Assembly (NCBI GenBank): GCA_022432975.1
Contig: CM039506.1
Location: 14,675,545 to 14,739,544, forward strand
DNA length: 64,000 nt
Direction: 5' to 3'
Origin: Begonia masoniana
Taxonomy: Eukaryota > Streptophyta > Magnoliopsida > Cucurbitales > Begoniaceae
Of this stretch, positions 36,826 through 49,570 are shown one piece after another. Positions within the stretch are counted from its first letter, which is position 1; every line of letters starts with the position of its first letter. The position numbers and the translations under genes are program-made. The notes beneath the pieces were generated by a model. The model was not told the DNA's origin. It searched no databases and saw only the letters and a program-made list of their open reading frames with translations.

Positions 36826-39800
36826 TCACGATACTACAGCTAGAAGCATTGAAAGTTTGTCATATAAGAAACGAAAGCGCAAAGCGGAATGAGCCTTGGT
36901 AAACATATCAGCTATCTGCAGCGAGGAAGAAATGAAAGACATCGTGATAGTGCCAAGTTGTAGATGATGACAGGTGAGATGACAATCAATCTCAATATGC
37001 TTCGTTCTCTCATGAAAAACTGAATTACGTGCAATGTGGATGACACTCTGATTATCACAATGAAGAACAGTAGGTTGACAAAGAAGAATACCCATATCTC
37101 CAAGTAACCAACGTAGCCAAACAATCTCACAAGTGGTGGTAGCCATGGCATGATACTCAGCTTCTGTGGAAGACCTAGAGATAACATCTTGCTTCTTACT
37201 CTTCCAAGAGATAAGAGAATCTACAAGAAAAATACAGAAGCCAGAGATCGACTTACGTTCTGTAGGATCGCCCACCCAATCAGCATCAGAGTATGCACGC
37301 AGCTCTAGCGAGGAAGAAGAGGAGAATAAGAGACTCTGAAACTGAGTTCCCCGAAGATATCAGAGAATACGAAGAACAGCAGCCCAATGAACTGTAGTCG
37401 GTGCAGTGACAAATTGACTAACCACGTGCACAACATATGCAATATTAGGACGAGTCACAGTAAGGTAAACTAAGCTTCCCACAACCGTACGATAGAGACT
37501 AGGATCTAGCAAAGGAGAACCATCTGATGGAGAGTACCGAGCATTAGTCTCAAGCGGAGTATCTACTACTTTGTTGTCAGTGAGACGTGCACGCTTAAAT
37601 AGATCAGCTATATACTTTGACTGAGACAATAGATAACCTTTTGGCGAAGTTGCAACCTCGATGCCTAGAAAGTAGCGCATCAGACCTAAGTCTTTCATAG
37701 CAAAGCAACGGGCTAAGTCATACTTCAAAGTTTCAATTCCATCATAATCATCACCAGTAATTATCATGTCATCCACATATAAAGACAAAAGTATACGACC
37801 TTCATCCGTACACTTGACAAATAAAGCCGAATCATGATTGCTAGGACGAAAACCAAACGAGGTAATCACCGTAGAGAACTTTTCAAACCAAGCATGTGGT
37901 GCTTGTTTGAGTCCATAGAGAGCTTTGCGAAGGCTACAAACTTCGCCAGGTCGGTGAACAATTCGAGGAGGAGGCACCATATATACTTCTTCTTTAAGAT
38001 CACCATTTAAGAATGCATTCTTGACATCCATCGGATATATTTTCCATCGACGAACAAAGGCAACAACAATCATCATTCGAACGGTGGTCATTTTAGCAAC
38101 AGGGGCAAAAGTTTCCTCATAATCCATGCCATACTCTTGAGAGTAACCTTTAGCAACAAGATGAACTTTGTATTGTTCAATAGAACCATCATATTTCGTT
38201 TTGATCTTAAAAACCCAACGAGATCCAATAACGCGTTTCCCAGATGGCAGTGATACTATATTCCAAGTATGAGTATGATGTAGAACATTTAATTCCTTAG
38301 CCATATCATTCTCCCAAAGAGGGTTGCCAACAACTTCTTTATAGGACAAAGGTTCAGACAGATGATAAATAGATTTAAAAAAAATAAGCAAAAGAACTGG
38401 AATAACAAGAATAAGCAAAATCAGGTAGTTTAGTTGAATTACAAGGATGAGTAGACTGACGAATAGGATTGTCCGCAATCTCTCGAGATGATGGAGCAGT
38501 CGCAGGAGGGGGAGGAGTCGCAAATATCCCAAGGATCAAGTTGCCAGATTCAGTGGAGCTGGTAGGAGTAGAAATAGCCGTGGGGGGGACTTCGTCATTG
38601 TCAGTACTGAAGGGATCAATGCGTATAAGATCTGCATGAGTGATATTATGCTGGGCAGAGGGTATGGAGAAGAAGGGAATATGCTCAAGAAACACAACAT
38701 GACAAGTGACATACAACTTTTGGCTGATCGGATCAAAATAACGATATCCCTTTTGACCAACACCATAACCAAGAAAGACACATAAAGTAGATCGAGAGGA
38801 CAATTTATCACGTTCAATGTGTGGTCGGAGAACAAAACAAGTACAACTAAAAACACGTAAGGAGGAATAGTCAGGAGCACGACCATATAATTTTTGAAAG
38901 GGAGACAAACTTGAATTGTGAGAAGTTGGTATCCTATTGATCATGTAATTGGCAGTAAGGACCGCTTCTCCCCAAAAGACACTAGGAACATCCGCAGACA
39001 ATAAAAAAGAGTGGGCTGTGGCTGTCTCAACAAGATGTCTATGTTTTCTCTCTGCAACCCCATTTTGTTGAGGTGTTTCTCGACACGAGGTTTGATGAAT
39101 AGTACCTTCAGAAGCAAGTAAATGGAAAAAAACATTGGAAGTGTACTCACCCCCCAGATCATAACGAAAACACTTGATAACAGCCGAATGCTGAGTTTTG
39201 ACAAGAGCATTAAAGTCATTGAAAATAGTAAGATAATCCGACTTGCGTTTCATAAGATAAATCCTAGTATAACGAGTGCAATCATCAATAAAATATACAC
39301 AATACCGTGAGCCTCCTTTTGTAGGAATAGGAGAAGGCCCCCACACATCAGAATGAACAAGATCAAAATGATTACGAGAAAAAGATAGACTTTTAGTGAA
39401 AGGTAATGCAGATAATTTTGCCAGTTTGCAACCACTACAATCAGAAATATCATGACTTTTTAAAGTTCCTAATGCTCCAGATGAAGCTAAGAATTGTAAT
39501 CGGGATGCTGAAACATGACCTAAACGAGTATACCAAAGGTAAAAATCAGAAGACAAACGACTCAAACAAAATGATGACAAATCAACACTAGAATAAGCAA
39601 CATTAGGTAGTTGGAGTTGATCCAAGACATAAAGACTCCCTTTCCTACGGCCTGTCCCAATCACCTCATGCGGGTCTTGCACACAACAATTGGATAAAGA
39701 AAAAGAGATTAAATAGCCAGATTCACATAATTGACTAACAGAAACGAGATTGAAGTAAGATTAGGAATATAATAGACATCAGGAAGTGACAAACAAGTTG

Positions 39801-40074
39801 TATTAACAGAACCTACACCTACTAATGGCATTGGAATACCATCAGCAGTCACAACAGATAAAGACGTATTATGAGACAAAGAGAAGAAAGATAACAAGTC
39901 CGGTGACATATGATAAGAGGCTCCAGAATCTAAGATCCACAATGAAGAAGATATACCTGATGTACCAGAGGATGATAAACCTATATGAGAAGAAGCTGAC
40001 ATTGCATGAGGCTGAGAGGAGAGAAATTGTTGAAACTGCTCAAGTAACGATGAATCCAAGGACGGAGTGGTCAC
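36826..40074 (-). pseudogene. copia pol (protease, integrase, RT, RNase H; broken)
   Basis: From 40074 downward the frames encode protease (WILDSGASYHM), the GAG-pre-integrase region, the integrase core with ETPQQNGVAERKHRHL, reverse transcriptase (NAFLNGDLKEEVYM; catalytic YVDDMIITG) and RNase H (STEAEYHAMATTTCEIVWL, DNQSVIHIARN). Breaks: a frameshift near 39745, a frameshift in the 38375-38532 overlap, and a TGA at 37357-37359 where an Arg codon is expected. Most of the polyprotein is still readable, so the decay is moderate. Confidence 0.92.
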
Positions 40075-40152
40075 TGTGTTACTAAACTAAGGAGGTCGAT
40101 ATGTCCATTGTTGCGTTGAATTACCAGATTTTTTCGAAGTATTATGAGCCCT

Positions 40153-40398
40153 CTAAGGCTGCTGCGATTTTCCTTTGCTTAACAACAACGGATATTGAGC
40201 CTTCCAATGACCATTCTTCTTGCAAAAGACACATTCATCATGAAAAACCTTCGAGTTCGTCATGTTTTGATTATTAGCCTGAAGACGTTGAGATGCCGCA
40301 AAAACAGATAGAGTATTAACATAGCTCCAATACGAATAGTTTTTCCCGTCCAATTGAACACTAATCGACTGAAGAGAATCATCTTTACGACTAGCCAT
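40153..40398 (-). pseudogene. copia gag remnant with large internal deletion
   Basis: An 81-residue frame from MASRKDDSLQS joins the gag N-terminus (DGKNYSYWSYV) directly to a zinc knuckle region. Copia gag is normally several hundred residues, so most of it is missing. The knuckle reads CVFCKKNGHWKAQYP, with Tyr where the last Cys should be. Confidence 0.8.
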
Positions 40399-40956
40399 GA
40401 TTACAAACCAAATTGTTCTCCCGAAAAACAAAGATCAAATTCCCAAAAACAAAACTCAAATTGCAGTTCTGTTTTTCACTAACCGGACAGCCTTAAAAAC
40501 ACAAAAGATAATCGGCACCGTTCCAAATGTACCTATATATGTTATAAACTAGCTGTCAGATGTTCAAGACGATCCAACGGCTGAAACTCAAGTAATCGCA
40601 ATTCTCGTCTCGCTGCTCTTGAAAAATCCGAAAATCCCAAATCCCAAATTGCAGTCCCGTTTTTCCCTAACCGAACAGCCTTGGAAACAAAAAAGACAAT
40701 CTCTATCGTTCAGAATGTACCTCTATATGTTGTAAACCAACTAACAAAATTTCAAGATGATCCAACGGCTGAAACGTGAGTAATCTTAATTCTCGTCTCG
40801 CTACTCCTGAAAATTCCGAAAATCCGAAAGTCCAAAAATCCTTTTTTGCCTCTTCTCTCTTCTTTTTCTTTTCAAATCCGAGAAACGCAATTCAATCCGC
40901 GATAACTATGGACTGGATTAACAGTCTCTCAAAACATCAAACAAATTTATAGGGTG

Positions 40957-40968
40957 GCTCTGATACCA
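40957..40968 (-). promoter_or_regulatory. Primer-binding site of the copia element
   Basis: The minus strand reads TGGTATCAGAGC directly after the 5' LTR, complementary to initiator tRNA-Met. Confidence 0.88.
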
Positions 40969-41114
40969 TGTTGAAATTGAAAAAAGAGAAGACAAAGATC
41001 TTATTGAAATTGTTAAAAAGTAATACAACCTAAAAGTGTTATATAGCTAGGGTTAAATAAACAAGTAAAATAAATTACTAAAAAGACCTTGAAGCTAATA
41101 CATATAATCTAACA
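40969..41114 (-). repeat. 5' LTR of the copia element
   Basis: 146 bp; tgttgaaattg...ataatctaaca; pairs with 36668-36812. Confidence 0.92.
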
Positions 41115-42590
41115 TTTGCAACATTACGGAAAACTTTCACTTTCTTGAATAAAACTTGTTGCTGGGGTTTTGTGCCATAGACGTAGGACAGTTTGGTCCG
41201 AACTACATAATTCTTGTGTCTTGATTTCTTCTTTCATTCTTATGTTTTAATCTTGATTATTTTTTGTGTTGTGATTGGTTTTAATAAATCACAACAATTG
41301 GTGTGGTGAAAGTAAATTGTTTGTTTTGATTTTCATGGCGAGATTAGAGGCTGACAAATTCACAGGTGAGAATTATTCCAATCTATGGCGAGTCAAGATG
41401 AAATCTTTCTTGGTTCATCAAGGATTGTTTGTTGCTGTTGATCCCGATGCGTTCAGGAAGTTTCAATTGTCTGACGAGGATAAGACTTCTGAGATGGAGT
41501 CTAAAGCGCACAATGCTATTTTTTTGAGTTTGGTAGACGAGGTACTAAGGGAAGTCACTGAAGAAGGTTCAACGATTTTAGTATGATCCAAGTTTGAAGT
41601 TTTATATATGAAAAGATCGCTGACAAATCATCTGTACTTGAAAAGAAGTTGTGCACAATCGCAATGGAGGAATCTAAGAAAATAAAACATGTTGATGATT
41701 TCAATAAAATAATCATGGACTTGAATAACATTGACGTTAAGATACAAGAAGAGAATCAATCTATTATCCTGTTGAGTTCTCTACTGAAGAAGTATGAACA
41801 TTTCATAGACACTATGCTCTACATGAAGCTAACCCTAACTCTCGCAGAGGTTAAGGTTGTGCTCAATTCAAAGGAGCTTCAGCGGAAAGCTGGGTATAAG
41901 AAAGCTCCAGATGGTGAGAGGTTGTTGGGGAGGGAAGAACTCAAACTCATGAGCAGAAGAATTCAAATAATAAGGCGAGGTCAAAATCCAAACAAGGTAG
42001 GAAATGATTCTTTTGCAAAAATGAAGGACACTTCAAGAAATCAAGACTGGTGATGCCTCGGTGGTCATGGATGGTTATGACTCATCGGACATTCTAGTTG
42101 ATTCAGCGAAGGATTCTGGTAATCAATGGGCCATTGATTCGCCGCTTTCTTTTCATATGAATATGAGAAAAGAGTGGCTTCAAAATTTCCAGTCATGCAA
42201 AGATAGAGAGGTGCTACTAGGTAACAACAAATCGTGCACCATACAAAGCACTAGTTCGGTGCAAATTATAATGTTCGATGGATACGTTTGGAAAATTCAA
42301 AATGTGATGTATGTTTCTCAGCTTAGACATAACCTTCTATCAATTGGAATATTTGATGATTCTGGTTACATGGTGAAAGTTGAAAAACAATGCATCAAAA
42401 TCATTAAAGGGTCTATAAATATTGCTAACAATGTGAAAGAAAATGTTCGGTCATGGCATTTGAGGATCAGACGTTCGAAAAAAGCACATAAAATAGTGCA
42501 AGAACATCTGTGTAATTCCAATTGGCAACTAAAAGAACTTTGGCAAGAACATCTGTGTAATTCACAAATTCCTCATTATCAAGTTTAACC
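41115..42590 (+). pseudogene. Older copia remnant: LTR end, gag and protease start
   Basis: 41115-41296 resembles a Tnt1/Tork-like LTR end (gttgctggggttttgtgcc, gacgtaggac). The gag frame starts at ATG 41335 (MARLEADKFTGENYSNLWRV) and is broken near 41585. A second segment (41649-42053) continues gag (KKIKHVDDFNKIIMDL). A third (42061-42588) gives the degenerate protease and pre-integrase region (NQWAIDSPLSFHM, LRHNLLSIGIFDD, SWHLRI). The remainder of pol is missing. A 21-bp direct repeat (gcaagaacatctgtgtaattc) occurs twice near the end. The younger copia element at 36668-41114 split this relic. Confidence 0.8.
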
Positions 42591-43331
42591 AAATTTGGAA
42601 CTGAACTGATTAAACCAAAATCTTCAGCTCGGTTTGAAGAAAAATCAAACAAAATTGAAGATACTTTTAACACGCAATTTATTGTACAAACGAAACCGAA
42701 CTCTAATCCTTTTTGGTTTAATGAGTTTATTTGCGTAGAAAGCCCTAAATCGACGCTTTCTTACTCACTCTCAGGCTAGGATGTCAACTTGACAATCGAT
42801 AGGGAGCTGTGACTGTGGATCTGAGACAAGGGCTGCGAGTTGGGGACTGTGAGTCTACGATATCTGTGTTGTTCTTTGTTTATTTTGTGGACAACAACTA
42901 ATTTATTTTTAAAAGCTTAAATGGATTTGTGTATTTATCTTGCAAATTATTGGCTTTTAAGAGTTTTTAAAAGTTGATATTTAATTGAAAGTTTGGAAAT
43001 TTATGAGTACAAGCACGTAAATTTTCACCAAAGTGATGTTAGATTGTCCTAGAGTTAGATTATTGAAGATTTGTATCAATGGACTGGAAATAATTGAGTT
43101 CAGGAAGAACTGATCAGAAACGCAGGGTGCGCCTAGGCGCCAATATAAAATTTTCACGGGGGGAAAACAACGGCCTTATAGGTTTACAAGATGAAAACGT
43201 GATTGAGCAATGAGTTTCACTTTCAAAAATCACTACAAAGTTGTGATCTAGAGAAGTGTAAACAAAATTATCGCTCAACTTGTGAAGATCAGAGTGATTG
43301 TGCAAACACATATAGCAAAAAAAGTGGTTCT
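42591..43331. other. Spacer before the minisatellite
   Basis: No gene recognised. A gaaccgaa-type stretch near 42700 and a small GC-rich patch (gggtgcgcctaggcgcc) near 43125 are the only notable features. Confidence 0.5.
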
Positions 43332-44975
43332 ACTGCGTCTGTCTTTGAAGTTTGGACGACTGCGTCTGTCTTTGAAGTTTGGACGACTGCGTCTGTCTTT
43401 GAAGTTTGGACGACTGCGTCTGTCTTTGAAGTTTGGACGACTGCGTCTGTCTTTGAAGTTTGGACGACTGCGTCTGTCTTTGAAGTTTGGACGACTGCGT
43501 CTGTCTTTGAAGTTTGGACGACTGCGTCTGTCTTTGAAGTTTGGACGACTGCGTCTGTCTTTGAAGTTTGGACGACTGCGTCTGTCTTTGAAGTTTGGAC
43601 GACTGCGTCTGTCTTTGAAGTTTGGACGACTGCGTCTGTCTTTGAAGTTTGGACGACTGCGTCTGTCTTTGAAGTTTGGACGACTGCGTCTGTCTTTGAA
43701 GTTTGGACGACTGCGTCTGTCTTTGAAGTTTGGACGACTGCGTCTGTCTTTGAAGTTTGGACGACTGCGTCTGTCTTTGAAGTTTGGACGACTGCGTCTG
43801 TCTTTGAAGTTTGGACGACTGCGTCTGTCTTTGAAGTTTGGACGACTGCGTCTGTCTTTGAAGTTTGGACGACTGCGTCTGTCTTTGAAGTTTGGACGAC
43901 TGCGTCTGTCTTTGAAGTTTGGACGACTGCGTCTGTCTTTGAAGTTTGGACGACTGCGTCTGTCTTTGAAGTTTGGACGACTGCGTCTGTCTTTGAAGTT
44001 TGGACGACTGCGTCTGTCTTTGAAGTTTGGACGACTGCGTCTGTCTTTGAAGTTTGGACGACTGCGTCTGTCTTTGAAGTTTGGACGACTGCGTCTGTCT
44101 TTGAAGTTTGGACGACTGCGTCTGTCTTTGAAGTTTGGACGACTGCGTCTGTCTTTGAAGTTTGGACGACTGCGTCTGTCTTTGAAGTTTGGACGACTGC
44201 GTCTGTCTTTGAAGTTTGGACGACTGCGTCTGTCTTTGAAGTTTGGACGACTGCGTCTGTCTTTGAAGTTTGGACGACTGCGTCTGTCTTTGAAGTTTGG
44301 ACGACTGCGTCTGTCTTTGAAGTTTGGACGACTGCGTCTGTCTTTGAAGTTTGGACGACTGCGTCTGTCTTTGAAGTTTGGACGACTGCGTCTGTCTTTG
44401 AAGTTTGGACGACTGCGTCTGTCTTTGAAGTTTGGACGACTGCGTCTGTCTTTGAAGTTTGGACGACTGCGTCTGTCTTTGAAGTTTGGACGACTGCGTC
44501 TGTCTTTGAAGTTTGGACGACTGCGTCTGTCTTTGAAGTTTGGACGACTGCGTCTGTCTTTGAAGTTTGGACGACTGCGTCTGTCTTTGAAGTTTGGACG
44601 ACTGCGTCTGTCTTTGAAGTTTGGACGACTGCGTCTGTCTTTGAAGTTTGGACGACTGCGTCTGTCTTTGAAGTTTGGACGACTGCGTCTGTCTTTGAAG
44701 TTTGGACGACTGCGTCTGTCTTTGAAGTTTGGACGACTGCGTCTGTCTTTGAAGTTTGGACGACTGCGTCTGTCTTTGAAGTTTGGACGACTGCGTCTGT
44801 CTTTGAAGTTTGGACGACTGCGTCTATCTTTGAAGTTTGGACGACTGCGTCTACTTGTAACTTTGGACGACTGCGTCATCTTGACTTTGGATGACTGCGT
44901 CTGTCTTTGAAGTTCGGACGACTGCGTCTGTCTTTGAAGTTTGGACGATTGCGTCTGTCTCTCAGGACTTCGGAC
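43332..44975. repeat. 27-bp minisatellite, 55 identical units plus degenerate edge
   Basis: Units of 27 bp (actgcgtctgtctttgaag followed by tttggacg) begin at 43332. Fifty-five consecutive units are identical up to 44816. The 56th (44817) has one substitution, followed by shortened or altered units at 44844 (26 bp) and 44870 (24 bp), two nearly normal units (44894, 44921) and a decayed one to about 44975. Because the unit length is a multiple of three and lacks stops in five frames, long open frames result (repeat TASVFEVWT on plus, RRSRPNFKD on minus). I do not regard these as genes. Confidence 0.97.
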
Positions 44976-45180
44976 TACTAACACCTAACTAAAATTGTCA
45001 GAAACATATACCTCTTTTTAAAGGGTATTTCCAAATAACAGCAATAACCATAATAAACCAATTTATATTCAGATTATATATCTCGTATTAATCATAATCA
45101 TCAAAAACATATTAAACATATTTATGACTTTAAACTTAATTTAAGTCAACAATTACGCTAATGAATGCTCTAACCGTTGA
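44976..45180. other. AT-rich spacer
   Basis: No feature recognised between the minisatellite and the gypsy relic. Any 5' LTR of that relic is not visible here. Confidence 0.5.
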
Positions 45181-48100
45181 GTGATGGTTATTAAGGAATC
45201 AACCAGAGAATGGGAAAATGAAAACGATGAAGGACAATACCTCGAGAAAGAAGAAGAAGAGATAGAAGAAGAAGAAAGTGAGCATGAGCCAGATGATTGC
45301 ACGGCTCAAGAAGGACCCCTTCTAATGGTTCTAAGGAGAGATTTGATCTCGAAAAATGTGAAAAGGATGTCCAACGTGAAAACATTTTCCAAAGTAGATG
45401 TGCAGTCAAGGATAAAGTTTGTTCGATAATTATTGACGGCGGAAGTTGCGTCAAGGTAGCTTCTCAAGATATGGTAAGCAAACTTGGATTAGAAATAACT
45501 AGCCACCCTAAGCCCTATAAATTGAGATGGTTAGACGATAGAGATGACATCAAAGTGACCAAGATAGTAACCGTCAATTTCACTATTGGTGAATATAAGG
45601 ATTCGGTGCTTTGCAATGTCGTTCCGATGAATGCCAGTCATCTCCTATTAGGACGATCATGGCTGTATGATCGTAAAGTGCACCACGATGGTTTCCTCAA
45701 TAATTATAGCTTGAAATTCGGTGGTAGAATAATCAATTTACTACCTATGGCCTGAGCAAGTGGCACGTGATGATGCAGTTAGGAAAGAAGAGAAGATTAA
45801 GGAAAATCTTTTCTTAACAAAACATGGATTAAGAGTTGCTGTCACGAAGGGAAAGACATTGCTCTTAGTTTTGTTTAGAGACTGTGTTATAGAACTTGGA
45901 GAGATACCCCCATCGATCCAAAATTTACTTAAGTCTTATCAAGACGTCTTTCCTGAGAAATTACCACCAATTCGAGGAATAGAACACCAAATTGACCTCA
46001 AACTTGGAGCCATGTTACCAAACCGACCGCCCTATAGGATGAGACCTGAAGAGGCCAAAGAATTACAAGAACAAGTCCAAAAGTTGTTAGGAAATGGTTA
46101 TATTAGAGAGTCGATGAGCTCTTGTGCCGTACCTACATTGCTAGTACCCAAGAAAGATGGCACTATAAAGATGTGCATCGATAGTCGGGCTATCAATCAA
46201 ATCACTATTAAGTATAGATACCTGATTCCTAGGCTTGAAAACATGTTGGATGAATTGAGTGGAGCATGTATCTTTTCCAAAGTTGATTTGAAGAGTGGTA
46301 ATCACCAAATACGTATGAAAGAGGGTGATGAATTGAAAACCGCCTTCAAGACCAAATACAGATTGTTTGAGTGGATGGTTATGCCATTCAGACTTACTAA
46401 TGCCCCAAACACCTTCATAAGGTTGATGCACCATGTTCTTAAGGATTTCATTGGGAAGTTTGTTGTCATTTATTTCGATGACATCTTAGTGTATAGCCCC
46501 GACCTTCCACAACATGTCAACCATCTTGGGATGCTTTTTCAAACTCTCCGTCAAGCTTCTTTCGGTCAAGAGAAAGTTTATTTTTTTGGTTTCATTATTT
46601 CTAAGAATGGTTTAGAAGCTGATGGGGACAAGGTTAAGGCCATCAAAGAATGGCCCACCCCCAATAATATTACTGAAGTTCGTAGTTTTCACAGATTAGC
46701 CTCTTTTTATAGGAGGTTTATTAAAGACTTTAGTTCTCTAGTAGCTCCAATTACCGACCTCACAAAGAAAGGAGTAGATTTTAATTAGACTCCTTCATGT
46801 CAAAGTAGCTTCGATTTAATTAAGGAAAAACTTTGTCAATCCCCTGTATTGGCACTTCCTGATTTCATTAAGGTTTTTGAGATCAAGAGTGACGCCTCTG
46901 AAATTGGCATTGGTGCCTTATTGATGCAAGAAGTTAAGCCTCTTGCATATTTCAGTGAGAAATTGAAAGGAGCTGCTCTTAATTACTCCACTTATGATAA
47001 GTAGTTCGATGTCGTGATACGAGCCATTGAGCACTGGCAAGATTACCTCCTATCCAAAGAGTTTGTGATCCATTCTGACCACTAATCCTTTAAACATATT
47101 AAAAGTAAGCACAAACTCAACAAGAGACACGCAAAATGGGTGAATTCTTGGAAAGATTTCCATACATTTTGAAGTATTTAAAAGGATCCGATAACACTGT
47201 TGTCGACGCTCTATCACGAAGATGAATCCACTTAACGGAATTAGGTGTCAGATTCTTCAAATTTGAGTGGATAAAGACTATGTATGAATCCGACAAAGAT
47301 TTTTGGGCGCCTTACCAAAATTGCCAAAAGAAGGCAGAAGGAGGATATAGTATTGTTGATGGACTTTTGTTAAAATGAGGTAAACTGTGCATTCCCGATT
47401 GCAGTCTGAGACAATGCCTTATCAAAGAAGCTCATGGTGGAGGATTGTCCGGACATTTTGGAGAAAAGAAAACCCTTGAGCTATTAAAAGAAAGATTCTA
47501 TTGGCCTCATATGATGAAAGATGTGCACCACTCCATTGAGCAGTGCATTATTTGTAAGAAGGCCAAGAGCAAGGTTCTGCCCCAAGGAGTCTATCTTCCC
47601 TTACCAATCCCTACACACCATTGGGTAGAAGTTAGCATGGATTTTGTCTTAGGGTTGCCACGAGTGGGTCGCAATAAGGACTCTATCTTAGTTGTCTTGA
47701 ACAGATTCTCCAAAATGGTGCATTTTGTCGCCTGTAATAAAATTGATGACTCTGCTGCTATAGCCGACCTATTCTTCAAAAAAATAGTTAGTCTCAATGA
47801 AGTGCCTTAGTTGATTGTGTCTGACCGTGATACCAAATTTTTGAGCACTTTTTGGAAGACTTTATGGAAGAAATTAAGGACTAAATTATGCTTTAGTACG
47901 TCATTCCATCCCTAAACGGACGGTCAAACGGAAGTGGTCAATAGGACCTTGGGTACTCTTCTTCGTAGTTTTGTGGGTAAGAATCTAACTAATTGGGACA
48001 TAGTGCTACCCCAAATTTAATTCTGTTACAATAGAAGCCTTCACTTCACCGCCCAGCAAACGCCCTATAAGGTAGCCTATGGATTTAATTTGCACTCACC

Positions 48101-48578
48101 ACTGGATCTTATTCTTATTCCAACCCAGAACCTTGTAAACCCTTCAGGAGTCAGTAAAGCAGAGCAAATCAAGAAATTGCATGAAAAGGTTTGCCAAAGC
48201 ATAGAAAAGAGTAACACCAATTATGCTAAGCATGCCAATAAGGGACGAAAAGAAGTAATCTTCAACGTGAGAGATTTGGTATGGCTGCACCTTAGAAAAG
48301 AGCCATTTCCGGCCAAGAGACGCTCCAAACTCTTACCTAGAGCTGAAGGTCCCTTCAAGATATTAGAACGAATAAATAATAATGCCTATAAGTTGGAGTT
48401 ACCCTGCGAATACAGGGTGTCATCCACCTTTAATGTTTAAGAATTGTCCCCTTACATTGGAGAATTGGGATATGAAGAGGAGGCTGAACAATTGGATTTG
48501 AGGTCAAATCCTCAGCCACCCGGAGGAGATGACATGCCAAGGAGGCCCATCACGAGATCTCAAACTCGGGCCCATAAT
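45181..48578 (+). pseudogene. Ty3/gypsy relic, copy 1 (gag end, protease, RT, RNase H, integrase)
   Basis: Starts in the acidic end of gag (EEEEIEEEESEHEPDD). A frameshift leads to protease (IIIDGGSCVKVAS, LLLGRSWLYDRKV), then RT (MCIDSRAINQI; catalytic YFDD in [11 protein letters not shown]) with an apparent in-frame deletion after LFQTLRQ relative to copy 2. A TAG near 46786 ends the RT frame. RNase H and the linker carry several stops. Integrase (HHCC finger with CIICKKAKSK; MDFVLGLPR) is broken near 47808 and 47912. The C-terminus ends RPITRSQTRAHN at 48578, where an LTR begins. No chromodomain is evident. Family: Ty3/gypsy; the exact clade is uncertain. Confidence 0.88.
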
Positions 48579-49570
48579 GTAACACCTGGATTTTTTAGAT
48601 TTTTGGAATCATCGTATAATGGCATTTTCATAAATATGTCGAATTAAACTCGTTTTGTGAGCGGGAAGCTTTATTACAACTATGAGAATAAATTGGAGTA
48701 TCTAGAGGGATAAGGAAATTTTTGGAGATACAACGCTGATTTTACGAGTTTTATACTATTCTCATAATATAAAGGGTATTTTAGTAAATATAGCAAACTA
48801 GGTTCGTTATGCGAACGGAAAGTAACGAGCCGAGTATCGTTTGTGAGCTTCGTCCACCTAGGATATTTCACAATTGTCGTTATTAGAATCGGCCCTAAAT
48901 AATTATATTCCAAAGCTAAACGAAACACCAGTCTAAAGGAAACTTCCTAAAAACTCTAATTTAGCCTCGCTCGAGCATTTCATCGAGTAATTCGCGCTCA
49001 CCAATTTTATAACTTAGCTTTAATGGAAATCTATATCGTTTAACCACCGATTTCAAATTAACTATCCATGAAAACTCACAATCTATCATCGTAAGTCAAT
49101 AATACAGTAAACCTAACAATTTCTAACATAAACCTATAATTTCTCAAAACTCAAACGAAAACCCCAACTGTTTTAAACCCTAAAAATAAAAAAATAACGA
49201 TCTAGAGTACTCGTATCATACCTAGGGCTTGATTGCGAAAGAAAATGGAGGAAGAAAGTCGCCAGAGGAGAGTCCTCTGGTGAATTCTCTTCGTGAAATG
49301 AAGAAACAAAAAGGGGGGAGGGGGTTATTTATTAAATATAAAGATTATTAAACTTAATTACAAGTTTGCCCTCACATCTATTTTCCACTTAATTCGTTAT
49401 TAGTCTATCGATTTGGTTTCTCTCAAATTTCCTAATTCCTTCAAATATTCTAATTTATTTCTGGGGTTCTAATAAAACCTTTCGTTCGCAAAACGGACTT
49501 AATTTGATATATTTACCAAAATACCATCATCTAGCGAAAAATCTAAAATCTCGTAAAGCCGAGTGTTACA
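48579..49570 (-). repeat. Solo LTR (992 bp) between two gypsy relics
   Basis: Begins tgtaacacctgg and ends ccgagtgttaca. Near its right end it resembles the right ends of the LTRs at 12295-14790 and 58360-60978 (aaaacggac, tatttac), suggesting antisense orientation. The flanking pentamers differ (cataa left, ccaca right). The left flank is the very end of copy-1 pol and the right flank is the start of RT in copy 2, so this is not a simple insertion. Confidence 0.75.

Larger units (their letters stand above)
36668..41114 (-). mobile_element. Ty1/copia element with both LTRs, internally decayed
   Basis: Two short LTRs (36668-36812, 145 bp; 40969-41114, 146 bp) begin tgctgaaattg/tgttgaaattg and end ataatctaaca, with four substitutions and one indel between them by eye. 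On the minus strand the 5' LTR is followed by the primer-binding site TGGTATCAGAGC (40957-40968), and the 3' LTR is preceded by a polypurine tract (36813-36827). The order gag, protease, integrase, RT, RNase H proves Ty1/copia. The bases next to the LTRs (gctgc, tttgc) do not form an exact TSD. It lies inside an older copia remnant. Confidence 0.93.

Noticed and set aside
43332..44947. CRISPR-like repeat array
   Set aside because: The units are directly adjacent with no spacers, and the genome is a plant's.
43203..44984. Three overlapping frames of more than 540 codons on both strands
   Set aside because: All derive from the 27-bp minisatellite, whose unit is a multiple of three without stops in five frames; flanking residues show no domain.
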